A program made the translations under genes and the position numbers. The notes beneath the pieces are model-generated. The model ran no database searches and had not been told where the DNA came from. It saw only the letters and a program-made list of their open reading frames with translations. Of a stretch of 64,000 nt of DNA, positions 24,061-35,436 are shown piece by piece. Position 1 is the stretch's first letter. Each line of letters begins with the position of its first letter. The DNA comes from Moringa oleifera (taxonomy: Eukaryota > Streptophyta > Magnoliopsida > Brassicales > Moringaceae), in the NCBI GenBank assembly GCA_021397835.1, contig JAJFZO010000087.1:5518001-5582000 (forward strand), given 5' to 3'.

Positions 24061-24320
24061 TTAAACAAAGGTATTAGCCGTCAAAGTTCACCAAGAATTA
24101 GGAAATCCAACAAAAGGGAAAGAAGTGGCAGAGGAAAGAGAAGAAGAAGACTTCATAAATATAATGAACAAAACACAATTAAAAAAATGGTATGTGAATG
24201 TCATCCTAGTAAAAAGCAATGATTTTTATCTTAAAACAATAGTTTTAGTAGACTCCAAAGAAGACCAAAATTGTATACAAGAAGGATTAATACCTACACA
24301 GTATTATGAGAAAACATAAA
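24061..24320 (+). pseudogene. Caulimovirid aspartic protease (copy D)
   Basis: The open piece 24125-24319 contains the protease active-site region. It reads D-S-K (near 24250) where retroviral-type aspartic proteases need D-[ST]-G. Copy E reads D-S-K at the same position. The domain is followed by the QYYEK segment that also opens copy B. Catalytically dead as written. Confidence 0.75.
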
Positions 24321-24329
24321 AAAAAAAAA

Positions 24330-25957
24330 AATTATGTGAGGCCAATGGGCCTAGACTTCAAATAAAATACAAACTTACCAAAGCTAAAATATGCAATAAA
24401 GTATATTACATAAAAACCTTTTTTGTAGTAGTAAAAGACATTTAACAAGGAATAATATTAGGAACACCATTTTTAATACAAATTTACCATTTCTTATAGA
24501 TCGAGAAGGTTAAGATTAAGACAATTTATTACTTTTAGATTTATAATCTTGCCAACAAATAAAGAATTAAACTTATTAAGAGAAAATTCAATCCAAAAGC
24601 AAATAAGAATAATACAAAATAAAAAGGCTCATATAGGATATCTTCAAATAGAAGTTCATTTCCAAAGAATATAACAACAATTACAAAACCCCGAAATACA
24701 AGATAAGATAAGAAAAGAAGAAAAAAGATATCAAGAAGAGGTATGTCCAGACATACTTAATGCCTTTTTGGGAAGAAAAAGGCATGTAGTACATTTACCT
24801 TATGAAGAAGACTTCTTTACAAAACAAATCTCGAAAAAAACAAGGCATGTTCAAATGAATAAAGAACTCCTATAATATTATAAAAGGGAAATCCTAGAAT
24901 TATTGGAAAAGAAATTAATTAAGGCAAGTAAATCTTCATGGAGTTATTATGAATTTTATGTATATAAAAATACTAAGATAGAACGAGGGACACCTAAATT
25001 AGTTATCAACTATAAGCAATTAAATAAAGCCCTTAAATGAATTAGATGTCACGTTCCCAATAAAAGAGACCTCATTAGCATATTATATGAAGCCTTAATT
25101 TTCTCAAAATTTGATATAAAGTCAGGATATTGACAAATACAAATAGCTAAAGAAGATGGATACAAAACTGCTTAACGTCCCTTTGGGCAATATGATGAAA
25201 TGTTATGCCATTTGGATTAATGAGTTCGAAAACATCATGAATAAAATATTCAACCCTTATACCTCATTCACAATAATATACATAGATAATATATTAGTAT
25301 TTTTTGACTCAATAAATCAACATTTTAAGCATGTACAAAAAAGTTTAAGTATAGTAAGCAAAACAGGCTAGTAATATAACCTAAAAAAATGAAATTATTT
25401 ATTAAAAAAAAGATTCTTTGGATTTGAAATATTTTAGGGAACTATAACACCTATTACTAGGGCCATAGAATTATTAAGTAAGTTTTCCGATGAGATGAAA
25501 GATAAAACGCAATTACAAAGGCTTTTAGGATGTGTAAATTATGTATCAAACTTTATTCCACATCTGAGACAGACTAGTAAACCATTATTCACTAGGTTAA
25601 GAAAGAACCATCCAGCATTGACTCATGAAATGACACAGCAGTAAGAATACTAAAAAAAAGTCAAAACCCTACTTTGTTTAGGAAAACCCAATCTAAAGGC
25701 ATCATTAATAGTACAAACTAATGCATCAGATTTAGGATATAGAGGTATATTTACCAAAAAATTTAAAACCAGAAACAAATAGTTAGATATTACTCTGAAA
25801 TATGGTCCAAAGCCTAAGAAAATTACTTTACAATAAAAAAAATATTTGTCAGATGGCAAGCAATGTTATCTATATTTAATTTTAGTATTGAATTTATTAA
25901 AGGAGATAAGAGCTCCATCTCAGATTTTTTAACTAGGGAATTTCTACAAGGAAAATA
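24330..25957 (+). pseudogene. Caulimovirid reverse transcriptase and RNase H (copy D)
   Basis: RT palm piece open at 25156-25371; the catalytic box reads Y-I-D-N (25279-25290), losing the second Asp. A small deletion removes part of the MPFGL region near 25190-25215. The connection is readable at 25490-25640 and RNase H at about 25650-25957, with an internal deletion near 25835. It ends with the SDFLTREFLQGK segment just before ORF2. Confidence 0.82.
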
Positions 25958-25974
25958 AAGAAAAAAAAATAGTG

Positions 25975-26121
25975 ATGGGGACCCTTATCAAAAAGCCACC
26001 TTCCTTACCAAAGAGTTCTCCTAGAACTCCAGCATCTTATGCATTAAGAAAAAGAGAATAGGTCAATCAAGGTCCCAAAGAAAAGACAAGTCAATACAAG
26101 GAGTCGCTTTTTATTATGCCC
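25975..26121 (+). pseudogene. Caulimovirid ORF2, 5' end (copy D)
   Basis: ATG at 25975, about 17 bases after the RNase H end. About 49 codons remain before the copy is cut at 26121 and joined tail-to-tail to copy E. Confidence 0.75.
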
Positions 26122-26122
26122 A
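26119..26122. other. Tail-to-tail junction of copies D and E (CCCA)
   Basis: Plus-strand ORF2 sequence ends and minus-strand non-coding sequence begins within a CCCA that both sides would contain by comparison with U3 (10140 region and 12018-12022 region). A short microhomology of this kind suggests end joining or template switching. Confidence 0.7.
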
Positions 26123-26565
26123 GGTATAGGCTTTAGTAAAAGTTAATACTAATATAAAAACATATGAATAGTAAAATAACAGTAAAATTAGAACAGTAGA
26201 ATAAATATCAATATGGACCTCTCTTTTGTATGTGAATTGTTATATCCAAGTTTAGATTGATATAGCTCCCATTTAGGATGACCATCAAAAGTTATATCTG
26301 TGTTTCCATCAATGTACTTGAGAGATTAAATATTAATACTATAATCAAAATAATATTATAAAATAAAGATTATTAAAATATGAAAGTCAAATATTAAATT
26401 TAGATATTAATATTGATATTGATAATATACTTACAAAAGGTCTTCTAATATCTATCTTCAAGTTTGTAAAACAAGAAGAACTTGCTCATATAAAATATTT
26501 TCTAGAGATGATTTAAAGACTAGAATTTGAACTACCTCTTCTTTCTTACTTCTTGCTTATATAGA
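26123..26565 (-). other. Viral non-coding region after promoter (copy E)
   Basis: Reverse equivalent of 11595-12022. It stops a few bases before the primer site, at the junction with copy D. Confidence 0.65.
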
Positions 26566-26572
26566 GAGTAAC
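26566..26572 (-). promoter_or_regulatory. TATA box of viral pregenomic-RNA promoter (copy E)
   Basis: Minus strand TATATAA in the same CTC-box-GCAAGAAG context as units 1 and 3. Confidence 0.6.
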
Positions 26573-28006
26573 ACATGGGTTCTTATTCCTTGATTTTATC
26601 TTAAACTTTACTTTTGGATGAGCTGTCTTGATTTGCTTGATCTTACTATGTTTTCAGGTGAGCTATCTTGATTTTCTTACTTTGTGAGATTACCTTAGAA
26701 TCTTTTCTTCTTATCTGAGACCTACTTTTGAGTTATTATGAGGTAAGCTGTCTTAATTTCCTTACTTTGTCAGAATCTCTTCTTTTAAGCTGTTTCTTGC
26801 TTTTAAAATTCAACTTGGACTTATGACATCTGTCCTCCAATGGGTCTGTTGATAAAGATGTACTTTCTGTCGATTCTTTGTCTTTGTCTTCTTCTGATTC
26901 AATTTCCACTTGGAATAATGCTTGTTTCAACTTTTGTTTATACTCTTTTCTTGTGATGCTAAAGATAAGTTACACTTAATTTTACTTTTTGATATGAAGA
27001 ATTGAGCTTGTGTGGCTTGGTTAGTTTTGTCTGGATTTTTCACTAGCCACTTGAGGACTGCTGATGCCTTTGCTAATTCTATCTTGAACAAACTCCACCA
27101 TTTAATTCTAATTTATTTTGCAAAATTCTTGTTGTGTGGTACTGGTAATTACTAGATTGTTGTATAATTCTAGCAAAATATCCATGGCACAGCAAAAACC
27201 ATTGAGAACATTAAAAACTGTATTTTTTTCCAAAATATTAATTCTTTTTTAAAACACTTCAAATACTTGTAAAACAGTTGGAGGAAGAATATTAGGAAGA
27301 GTCCTCATATAAAACCATCATTCTAAAAATCAATTGAGAAATATTCTTGGATAATTGTAATCAAAATAGAAAAACCATGAATTTTTAGAATTTCTAATTA
27401 AGAATACATTGAATCAAGCATTTTTATAATCTTGGTAGTTGTAAGCTTGTGGTACAAATTTTTATGAAAAATGTTTTGATGTAAATAAATTTTGGTTTCA
27501 CTATTGTTTAATGATAACGTTATTTATTCTACATTTGGAGTAAGCAATCTTGGATGGATCACTATTGTCTTCATTATAGGTAATATCTACTGACTTGGTA
27601 TCCACAAGGATAAACTCATAGAACTATTGGGTTTTTTGAGGAATATATATGTTTTCGTTTCCATTCCTGTTGGGATGTTTGTATAGTTGATAGGCAGTCT
27701 GATGTCTTTAAGGATATAATGGATTTCTTATTTTGTAATAAAGGATTTCTGTTTTGGGATTGGAATGAAAGGGACAGATGGTCATGTTGCTAGAAAATAT
27801 GGAATTATTGGTTTATTAAATTATACTATTAATGCGTCAGCATATGTGGGATCTAATAAGGCATAATAAGAAAAGGTTCCTTGTATTGACTTGCCTTTTC
27901 TTTGGGAACTTGATTGACCTATTTCTGTTTCTCTTAATGCATAAGACTCTAGAGTTCTGGGAGAGACCTTTGGTAAGGAGGGTGGCTTTTTGATAGGGGT
28001 CTCCAT
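26573..28006 (-). pseudogene. Caulimovirid ORF2 (copy E)
   Basis: The start ATG is at 28004-28006 (the frame upstream begins with GTG, which is unlikely to be used). The N-terminal block is open to 27821. The central blocks are readable at about 27480-27720 and 27000-27330, and an acidic/serine-rich block then basic tail is open at 26736-26930. Stops and frameshifts interrupt it. The final TGA has become TGT. It is the least damaged N-terminal end of ORF2 in the window. Confidence 0.72.
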
Positions 28007-28029
28007 CACTCTTTCTTTTTTTCTCAGTT

Positions 28030-29800
28030 TTTCCTTATAGAAATTCCCTAGTTAAAGAATCTAGGATAGAGTTATTATCTCCTTTAATAAATTCAATACT
28101 AAAATCAAATACTAAAAAAATTACTTACCATCCAGCAAATATTTTTTTTAGACTAAATTTTAAATGTCATTTTGGAAAACTTCTTTGGCTACTTTGCAAT
28201 CGATTTTTAAAATAAAGATTTATCGTATAAATCATCTTGAAATTTTGAAATACATAAAACTACTGATAATATTTCCTTTTTTATCGTAGAGTAATATTTC
28301 TAAGCTTTTGGCAATATTCTAATTTAACTATTTGTTCCTGGTTCTAAATTTTCTAGGTAAGAATACCTCCATATCCTAAATCTGATGCATCTGTTTGTAC
28401 TATTAATGATGATTTTGGATTGGGTATTCCTAGACAAGGTAGGATTTTGACTTTTTTTCTTTGGTATTCTTACTGTAGTTGTCATTTCATTAATCCACCT
28501 TGGAGGGTTCTTTCTTAACTTAGTGAATAATGGTTTGTTGATCTTTCTAAGATGTGGAATAAAGTCTGATACATAATTTAAACATCCTAAAAACCTTTGT
28601 GACTGGGTGGGTTTTATCTTTTGTCTCATTAGGAAACTTACTTGAAAATTCTATTGCCCTAGTAATAGGGGTTATTGTTTCTTAAAATATTTTAAATCCT
28701 AGGAATCTTATTTTTGTTTGAAATAATTTCATTTTCTTAGTTGATATTACTAGCCCGATTTGTTTTATTATACTAAAAAAAAATTTATGTATGCTTAAAA
28801 TGTTGATCTATTGGGTTAGAAAATACTAACACATCATCTATGTATGCTATTGTAAATGAAGTATAAGGGTTGAATATTTCATTCATTATGTTTTGGAATT
28901 CATATGGGGCATTCTTTAATCCAAATGGCATAACATTCCATTCATAATGCCCAAAGAGTACGTTAAAGGCAGTTTTATATTTATCCTTTTTAGCTATTTG
29001 TATTTGCCAATATCTTGGCATCATATAGAATTTTGAGAAAATTGAGACTTCATATAATTTGCTAATGAGATCCCTTTTATTAAGAACATAATACCTAATC
29101 CATTTAAGGACTTTATTTGGTAGTTTGTAATTGATAACTAATTTAGATATCCCTTGTTCTATCTCAATATTTTTATATACATAAAAGGTTGAACAACTCC
29201 ATAGGGGCTTACTTGGCCTAATTAACTTCTGTTTTCATAATTTTTAGATTTCTTTATTCATTTGGACTGGCTTTGCTTTTGTCGGGATTTGTTTTTCATT
29301 AAAGTCTTCTTTATACGGTAGATGTACTACATGCCTTTTTTTTCCCTAAAAGGCATTAGGTATGCTTGCATGTACCTATTCTTGATATCTCTTTTTGTCT
29401 TTTCTTATCTTATTTTGTATTTCGAGATTTTGTAATTATTGTTGTATTTTATGGTAATAAACTTCTCTCTGAAGATATTTTATATGGGCCTTTCTTATTT
29501 TATATTATCCTTATTTACTTTTGGATTGAATTTTCTCTTAACAGATTTAATTCCCTATTTGTCAACGAGGTTATAAGTCTAAAAGTAATAGATTTTCCCA
29601 ATCCTTCTAAATGTAACCTTTATGGATCAACTGAGAAAGGGTAAATTTGTGTTAAAAATGGTGTTCCTAATATTATTCCTTGTTAAATGTCTTTTACTAA
29701 TACAAAAAGGGGTTTTATGCAATATCCTTCATTGTATATTTTAGTTTTGGCGAGTTTGTATTTTATTTGAAGCCTAACCCCATTAGTCCCAAATAATTTT
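28030..29800 (-). pseudogene. Caulimovirid reverse transcriptase and RNase H (copy E)
   Basis: Open pieces are 28785-29024 (palm: VMPFGLKNAP, then Y-I-D-D at 28833-28844, both canonical) and 28324-28629 (connection: RFLGCLNYVS, then a frameshifted start of RNase H). The first catalytic Asp of the palm appears as Tyr just before MMPRYWQ. The RNase H tail runs to about 28045. It is the best preserved RT core here but still interrupted. Confidence 0.85.
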
Positions 29801-30070
29801 TTTATATATTTTTTCATAATACTGTGTGAATATTGATTCTTCTTGAATATAATTTCGGTTTGCTTTTGAGTCTATTAAAGCTATTGTTTTAAGATGAAAA
29901 TTGTTGTCTATTACTAGGGTGACATTCATATATCATTTTTGCAATTGTATTTTGTTTATTATGTTTATAAAGTCTTATTCTTCACTTTCCTCCACTACTT
30001 CTTTCCCTTTTATTGGATTTTCTAATTTTTGGTGTACTTTGAAGGTTAATACCTCTGTTTTAACTTCTAT
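29801..30070 (-). pseudogene. Caulimovirid aspartic protease (copy E)
   Basis: The minus-strand translation around 29850-29885 gives an ALIDSK-like active site, again with Lys for the catalytic Gly, followed by QYYEK. It has the same substitution as copy D. Confidence 0.7.
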
Positions 30071-32310
30071 ATTGTCCTTTTGCAACTGGCTCACTTGTTT
30101 CTTGAGTTCCTCAATCTATATTTGTAAATTTTTTAGGTTAACTATTTTTATCTTTTCCCCTTGTGCTAATATTTCTTTTAAATTGTACAATTTGATGTTT
30201 TGTTTCTCTTTTTCTTCAAATATAATGTTTTTTTAATTTTAATGGACATTCCTTCTTTATTTTTAGATCCTCTATTTTGTCTATAATATCTATTAGTAGT
30301 TTTTTTTCACTGACCATATTGATCATTTTGCATTTACATATCCCTTCACTATCAGTTTTACTTCTTTCATCTAGTGATTTTAAATTACTTGAATCTTCTA
30401 TTATATTTTAGTTTTCTTTATATTGTGAGGTGTCTTCTTTAGTTAATATACTAAGTATATTATCTTTTATTTCTTTTAGTATTTTTAATTTATTAATCTT
30501 TTGTTGTATTCTATAGTTTCTTGTATAATGTCCTATTTTTTCACAATTAAAACCTTTAATAATATTTTCTTTTTCTTTATAGGCCATGTGGGCTCCTTGT
30601 CCTATTTATTTGTTTTCCTAAAGGGCCTATATGTTCTAATGAGGGCTCCTATTTTCTTTCTGACCGATGGGATCTTAATCTTTTGATAACCATACTGGAC
30701 ATAAAAATTTCCCATCTCTGCTTTATTTTGGGATATTTCTAACTTAATTTTTTACCTAATTTTTAGATTCATATATAAGATTAATCCTACTTGGTTTGTT
30801 ACACTCATTATTTCTCCATAGGATATGGTATAATATGGTATTATTCCTCCACATATATCCCTGAATTTTTGCCTAATCTTTTCTAAAAATAATTTTTTAG
30901 TAATCCTGCTCTAAACCTTTTTTTTTCATGAGACATGGTTGCTATCATTCCTGGTGTATAATTTGGTTAAGAACATGTCTTTATACCACCTAAAGTCATA
31001 TAGTTTTGAGCATGTCAAGTTTAGTAATATTTCTAATGTTTTATCTTGGAATGCAGTTAGGTCTCCTATAAATGTTTTGTTATTGCTAATATTAAGGTTT
31101 TTACTGCATTTTATACATACCTTTCTTTTATTCTTCCTTCTAATTTGGTTTTAATTGAACCATTTTTCTTTTTATTGCTTGTAGCACTTCTAGCCTATTA
31201 ACCTATATTAGATAATTATCCCACCATCCTTTTAATTGCCCCGTAAATCCTAATATTAATAATTTTGTAATCATTTGATTTGTATTCTTAGGTCTTGATT
31301 TACAGGCTATAGCAGTCATTGTTATTTCTTAGAGGACATTAAAAATATGATGTTCTACTAATCCATCCAAATTTCATTCATATATTGCATCAGCATCATA
31401 CCTAGATTATGTATGTATTAATCTATCCTATATTCCTACATCTGGTAAAGATGGCCTAGGATAATAAGTACTAATTTTCAGTTTGGGATTTCTTATTTTG
31501 TTTATCATAAGATATTCTTCAAATTGATCTTTTAGTGTTTCTAATCTTCCTACTTCTTGTTTTAGGTTCGATCCTGATTCCACATTCCTTGTTGAATATA
31601 CTTGCCTTTTTCTTGGGTCTTTTCTTATTGTCAAAGCAGTTGATTTCTTTTCTATTTCTTCTAGAATTACATCGTCATGTCTTGTTAATATGGGTAGTTG
31701 GTCCCTAGGTACATCATACATCTTGAATGTGGGTTTGCTAAGATTAATTAGACTAAATGATTTTTTCCATACTCGATGTCCCTACTTCCTACTTTTTCTT
31801 ATGATGTTGACTAGCCTTTTTTATCATTTCCACTTGTTTGGCTAAGATGTGTAATATTTAGTTGGTGTAATCATTGTGTTGGTATATTGATGTTATATCT
31901 CAATAGATTACGGTTTCATTTTGATTTCATGTTCATTGGGTTATTTAAAAGGTGATACTGCTACTTGAGTGCCATGATATGATACTTCTATCTACTTTAA
32001 TAGAGGGTGTGGACTTATTATTTTTGTGTTCCTTATTGTGTGCCAATTTGGGTTATTTCTTCTATTATACTAGTTTGGCCATGAAAAGGATATTCTATGT
32101 TATTATCATGTGCATATTTCTCAAACTATGCAAAAAACTTAATATTCTCTTTTACCATATCCATATTTTTATAATAAATTTCTCTAATTTTTTGTCTTTT
32201 TTCTTTTGAATACATTGTCATAAACTATTCTCTTTTTTGTTTATTTTCTTTTTAATTGAAATCTTTTTTCAACAATTCCTTATTTATACTAAATCCTACC
32301 ATAATCATGT
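30071..32310 (-). pseudogene. Caulimovirid linker and coat protein region (copy E)
   Basis: Reverse equivalent of 21851-24060. The zinc knuckle at about 30515-30560 has lost its first Cys (Gly) and its last Cys (Tyr). The largest open piece is 31428-31721 (97 residues), which shares the ALTIRKDPRKRQVYSTRN block with copy D. Further readable capsid sequence lies at about 30900-31330. Confidence 0.75.
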
Positions 32311-33380
32311 TCAATTAAGACACATAATCCCTTGTCTTTGAATAAGATGGAAAGTGGTGATCAGTATAAATTCTTAGGATTATATCATCCCAATCTACCC
32401 TACTTTCTAATGGTTGAGTGGTTGTTCATCCCTCTATTGGATCCAAATCTAATGTCATTCTTTCTGATTTACTATTTGATATGGATGATCTTGTAGGAGT
32501 GATTTCTTCTATTCTAATTCTAAGTTCTCTCATAGATGCAAATCTTAATAAAACATTTTCATCTGGTTGTTCTTCTATCCTTGACACTTGTGTTGTCTTA
32601 ATCTTTCTAGCGGTTTCATACTAGTTAGTTTCCAATCACAATGAAAAGTTAATTCTAACCATTTTATTAACTTTGGTTATTGACTTCTAATAATAATGTT
32701 TTCTCGGGTTTTGAAACTTTTCGTGCCTTAGGATTTAAGGTTGTTGACATAATCTGATAATATATTTTATAAACTAATGTGAATCCTTTTATCTTTAACT
32801 TCTAGGTTTTTTGTTTAGATATTAAGGGTGAGTACATCTAATATATGAGGATCTTGTAAATCTATTGCAAAGTTTAGGTAACAATTAAAGTATACTGGAT
32901 CGTTTGCTAAGTTGGAATGTATTGTTGCCAGCAAGGAGTTTGAAAAGTTTAAATGCCTAGCATCTCATAAACACAAAAGTATTAGAATGTCTAATCCTAA
33001 CCTGTATGAAGGTTTTATGGATACTTGGATCAATCCTACGTGTTAATATCTATATGTCGGTACATTGTGTCCTATTATATTCTTATTGAATAATTTGACT
33101 ATTTGATTTTTATTATGAATTGATATTGTTTTTTCTATAGTTTTTATAGAGTAATCTTGGTTTAATTCCTACTTAATATACAGATTTAATATCCTGCTTG
33201 TGTATTGACCAGCTCTGTAATTCTTGTTCTACCTTTACTATATTTATTTCTGGACTATTTACTAAGTTTTCTATGTTTTGGTCATATTCTAAATTACTAT
33301 TACTACTAGTAGAGGATAACTCACTTGGTCATAACCTTGGTAATCTTAAAACTTTTCAAAGTGATAATAAGTGTTTGGTT
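32311..33380 (-). pseudogene. Caulimovirid ORF1 movement-protein region (copy E)
   Basis: Uninterrupted counterpart of copy C plus the first part of D. The start ATG and next codons are deleted near 33358. The TGA that is codon 15 in copies A and C is kept at 33331-33329. The empty form of the Gypsy target site is at about 32955-32965 (AGATG). Confidence 0.65.
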
Positions 33381-33526
33381 TAACCTTTCATACTACTAAG
33401 ACCACCTGACTGGGACCACCTCTCAAGCTAACCAACTTAGTGTTTGAATTAATCCTAACAATAATTTTATCCCTTCTTATGTTTTACTTAATTAGAATTG
33501 GTTAGAACTAACCTAGCTCTTATAGT
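33381..33526 (-). other. Viral leader and decayed primer site (copy E)
   Basis: The leader is equivalent to 12043-12203. The primer site at about 33514-33526 (minus strand, TATAAGAGCT core) shares the TATAAGAG variant with copy B. Homology ends inside the site, so the copy begins at the primer site itself. Confidence 0.6.
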
Positions 33527-34049
33527 TAATAACAAGCATTATGCCAATTAGGAAGTGACTTAAAAGAATATGAAGACATAGAACTGATAAAAAGTACATC
33601 TTCAGTGACTTAAAAGAATATGAAGACAAAGAACTGATAAAAAGTACATCTTCATCAGCAGACCCATAAGGAGGACATATGTCACAAGATCCATTTGAAT
33701 TCTAAAAGCAAGAAATAGCTCAAAAGAAGAGATTCCAATAAAGCAAGGAAATCAAGATAGCTCACCTTGCAATAACTCAAAGCAGATCTAAAGATAAAAA
33801 GAAAAGATTTCAAGATAGTTTGACAAAGCAAGCAAATTAAGACAGCTCAACCAAAAGCAGAATTCAAGATAAGATCAAGGAATAAAAAGAATTCTAAGAC
33901 AAAGCAAGCAAATCAAGACAACTCAACCAAAAACAAAGTAAGATTAAGCAAATCAACACAGCTCACCCTAAAACAAAGTAAGATCAAGCAAATCAAGACC
34001 TCATCCAAAAGCAAAGTTCAAGATAAGATCAAGGAAGAAGAATCCCTAA
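33527..34049 (+). pseudogene. Caulimovirid ORF2, C-terminal part (copy F)
   Basis: Begins abruptly in ORF2 at the block equivalent to 6930 and 9100 (QLGSD-like) and runs through the basic repeat region to a TAA at 34047-34049. A 50-bp tandem duplication (33555-33604 and 33605-33654) shifts the frame. It lies head-to-head with copy E at about 33526. Confidence 0.72.
33555..33654 (+). repeat. 50-bp tandem duplication within ORF2 fragment
   Basis: Two adjacent 50-base copies differ at a single base. The other ORF2 copies have the unit once. Confidence 0.9.
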
Positions 34050-34240
34050 GTTGCTCTCCATATAAGCAAAAAGCAAGAAAGATAAGGTAGTTCAAATTAT
34101 AGCCTCTAAATCTCCTCTAGAAATTGTATGAGCAAATTTTTCTTGTTTTACAAACTTGAAGATAGATATTGGAAGACCTTTTGTAAGTATATTATCAATA
34201 TCAATATCTAATTTCAATATTTGATTTTCATGTTTTAGTA
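34050..34240 (+). other. Viral promoter and start of non-coding region (copy F)
   Basis: A TATA-like CATATAAG at 34059-34066, then sequence matching 7404-7600. Homology ends at about 34240, the right edge of the viral block. Confidence 0.6.
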
Positions 34241-34684
34241 AGTTATGAAGCTATTACCTATTAGTTATTTATATTTATGAAGATGCTTTTCTATAACAAT
34301 TTATGGTGTTGATTTATAATTGCATGAAAGATGTACGCATTATTTGTAATATTTGGCATACATATGCATATTATTATGTAAATGCTACACAATGTTCCAC
34401 TCCTGTTTTTCTTTTCTTTTTTTTTTGTGTAAAATTTTACTTGAAGTCTAGTTTGATATGTTGCAATTATATGTGATTACCATGTGACATAAATGTTGAA
34501 AAATATTCCATTTGAATTCCTCTGTAGTAATTGACTTACTCAAATAGGCATGCAATTTATCTTGCATCAATTTATGTAAGTTAGAACAGATTCAAGTGTA
34601 ATCTTGAAACTTGTCCAGGTGTTAACTGCATACAGTTAGCCTTTGGATAGTCCCTATTTAGGACGGTTCTTAAATAGGTGTTCT
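34241..34684. other. AT-rich spacer, nothing recognised
   Basis: Between the viral block and the CACTA element. No open frame, repeat or motif that I can support. Confidence 0.6.
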
Positions 34685-35034
34685 CACTACAACAAACAAG
34701 TTTATCTTGCAACCTATTCATTATTTCATACTTTTCCCTTAATTTGTTCTTCGGGAGCGTATTTATGTTGTATCAGTAGTGTATTTCATGCACTTGGGAA
34801 ACATGGAAAAGTAATACCAAAATTTTTATGAACTGATTGCTGGTCTAAACTTGTTGTAGTAAAAAGCCTCTTTAAAAATGGGATAAAAGTTATACCTTAA
34901 CCATTCGATCTAATTGTCATTATGTTTCATAGAAAGGTATATGTTTTGTTATTATGCCAACACTGTATTTAAGGATTCATCATAAAGCTTTTTTTATTAT
35001 GCCAATAGATGGAAATTCTAAAACATTTCATTGG

Positions 35035-35436
35035 TAAGCGTGAGCATACTTCGGTTAAAATCAAAAAAACTGATAAACATTGAATTGATTTTGGCTAATT
35101 TGATTTGATTTTTTAATTTTTTTTATTTTAAATCGATTTATAAAGCAGTTTTTAGTTTTTTCGATTGATTTTTGATTAATTTTTTTAAACCAAAACCAAT
35201 CAAAAAATTGATTTTAATTTATTAATTTTATTAATAGTAATTTATTTTTTAAAATATAAAATTTAAATTTAAATAAGTTCTCAATTAACTCGATTACCAA
35301 TCAAACTGATAAAAAATTTTTGATTCGGTTTAATCACTTATTTTTTATATTTCATCAGTTTTCGATTATTTTTAATAAATTCAGTTTTTAAAATTTTTAA
35401 ATCGAACCGACTGAATTAACCAAATACTCACCCCTA
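35035..35436. mobile_element. hAT-like MITE inside the CACTA element
   Basis: 402 bases with imperfect terminal inverted repeats: TAAGCGTGAGCATAC at the left, TAGGGGTGAGTATTT when the right end is reversed. The 8-bp flanks TTCATTGG (35027-35034) and GTCGTTGG (35437-35444) agree at 6 of 8 positions, the size expected for hAT. It is internally AT-rich and self-complementary, with no coding. Confidence 0.75.

Noticed and set aside
29366..30686. Plus-strand frames at 29366-29644, 29901-30236 and 30501-30686
   Set aside because: They are antisense shadows of copy E ORF1 with hydrophobic, low-complexity translations.
4010..33526. A virus copy able to replicate
   Set aside because: Every copy has multiple stops and frameshifts, and catalytic motifs are damaged (Q-I-D-D, Y-I-D-N, D-S-K, lost knuckle Cys).
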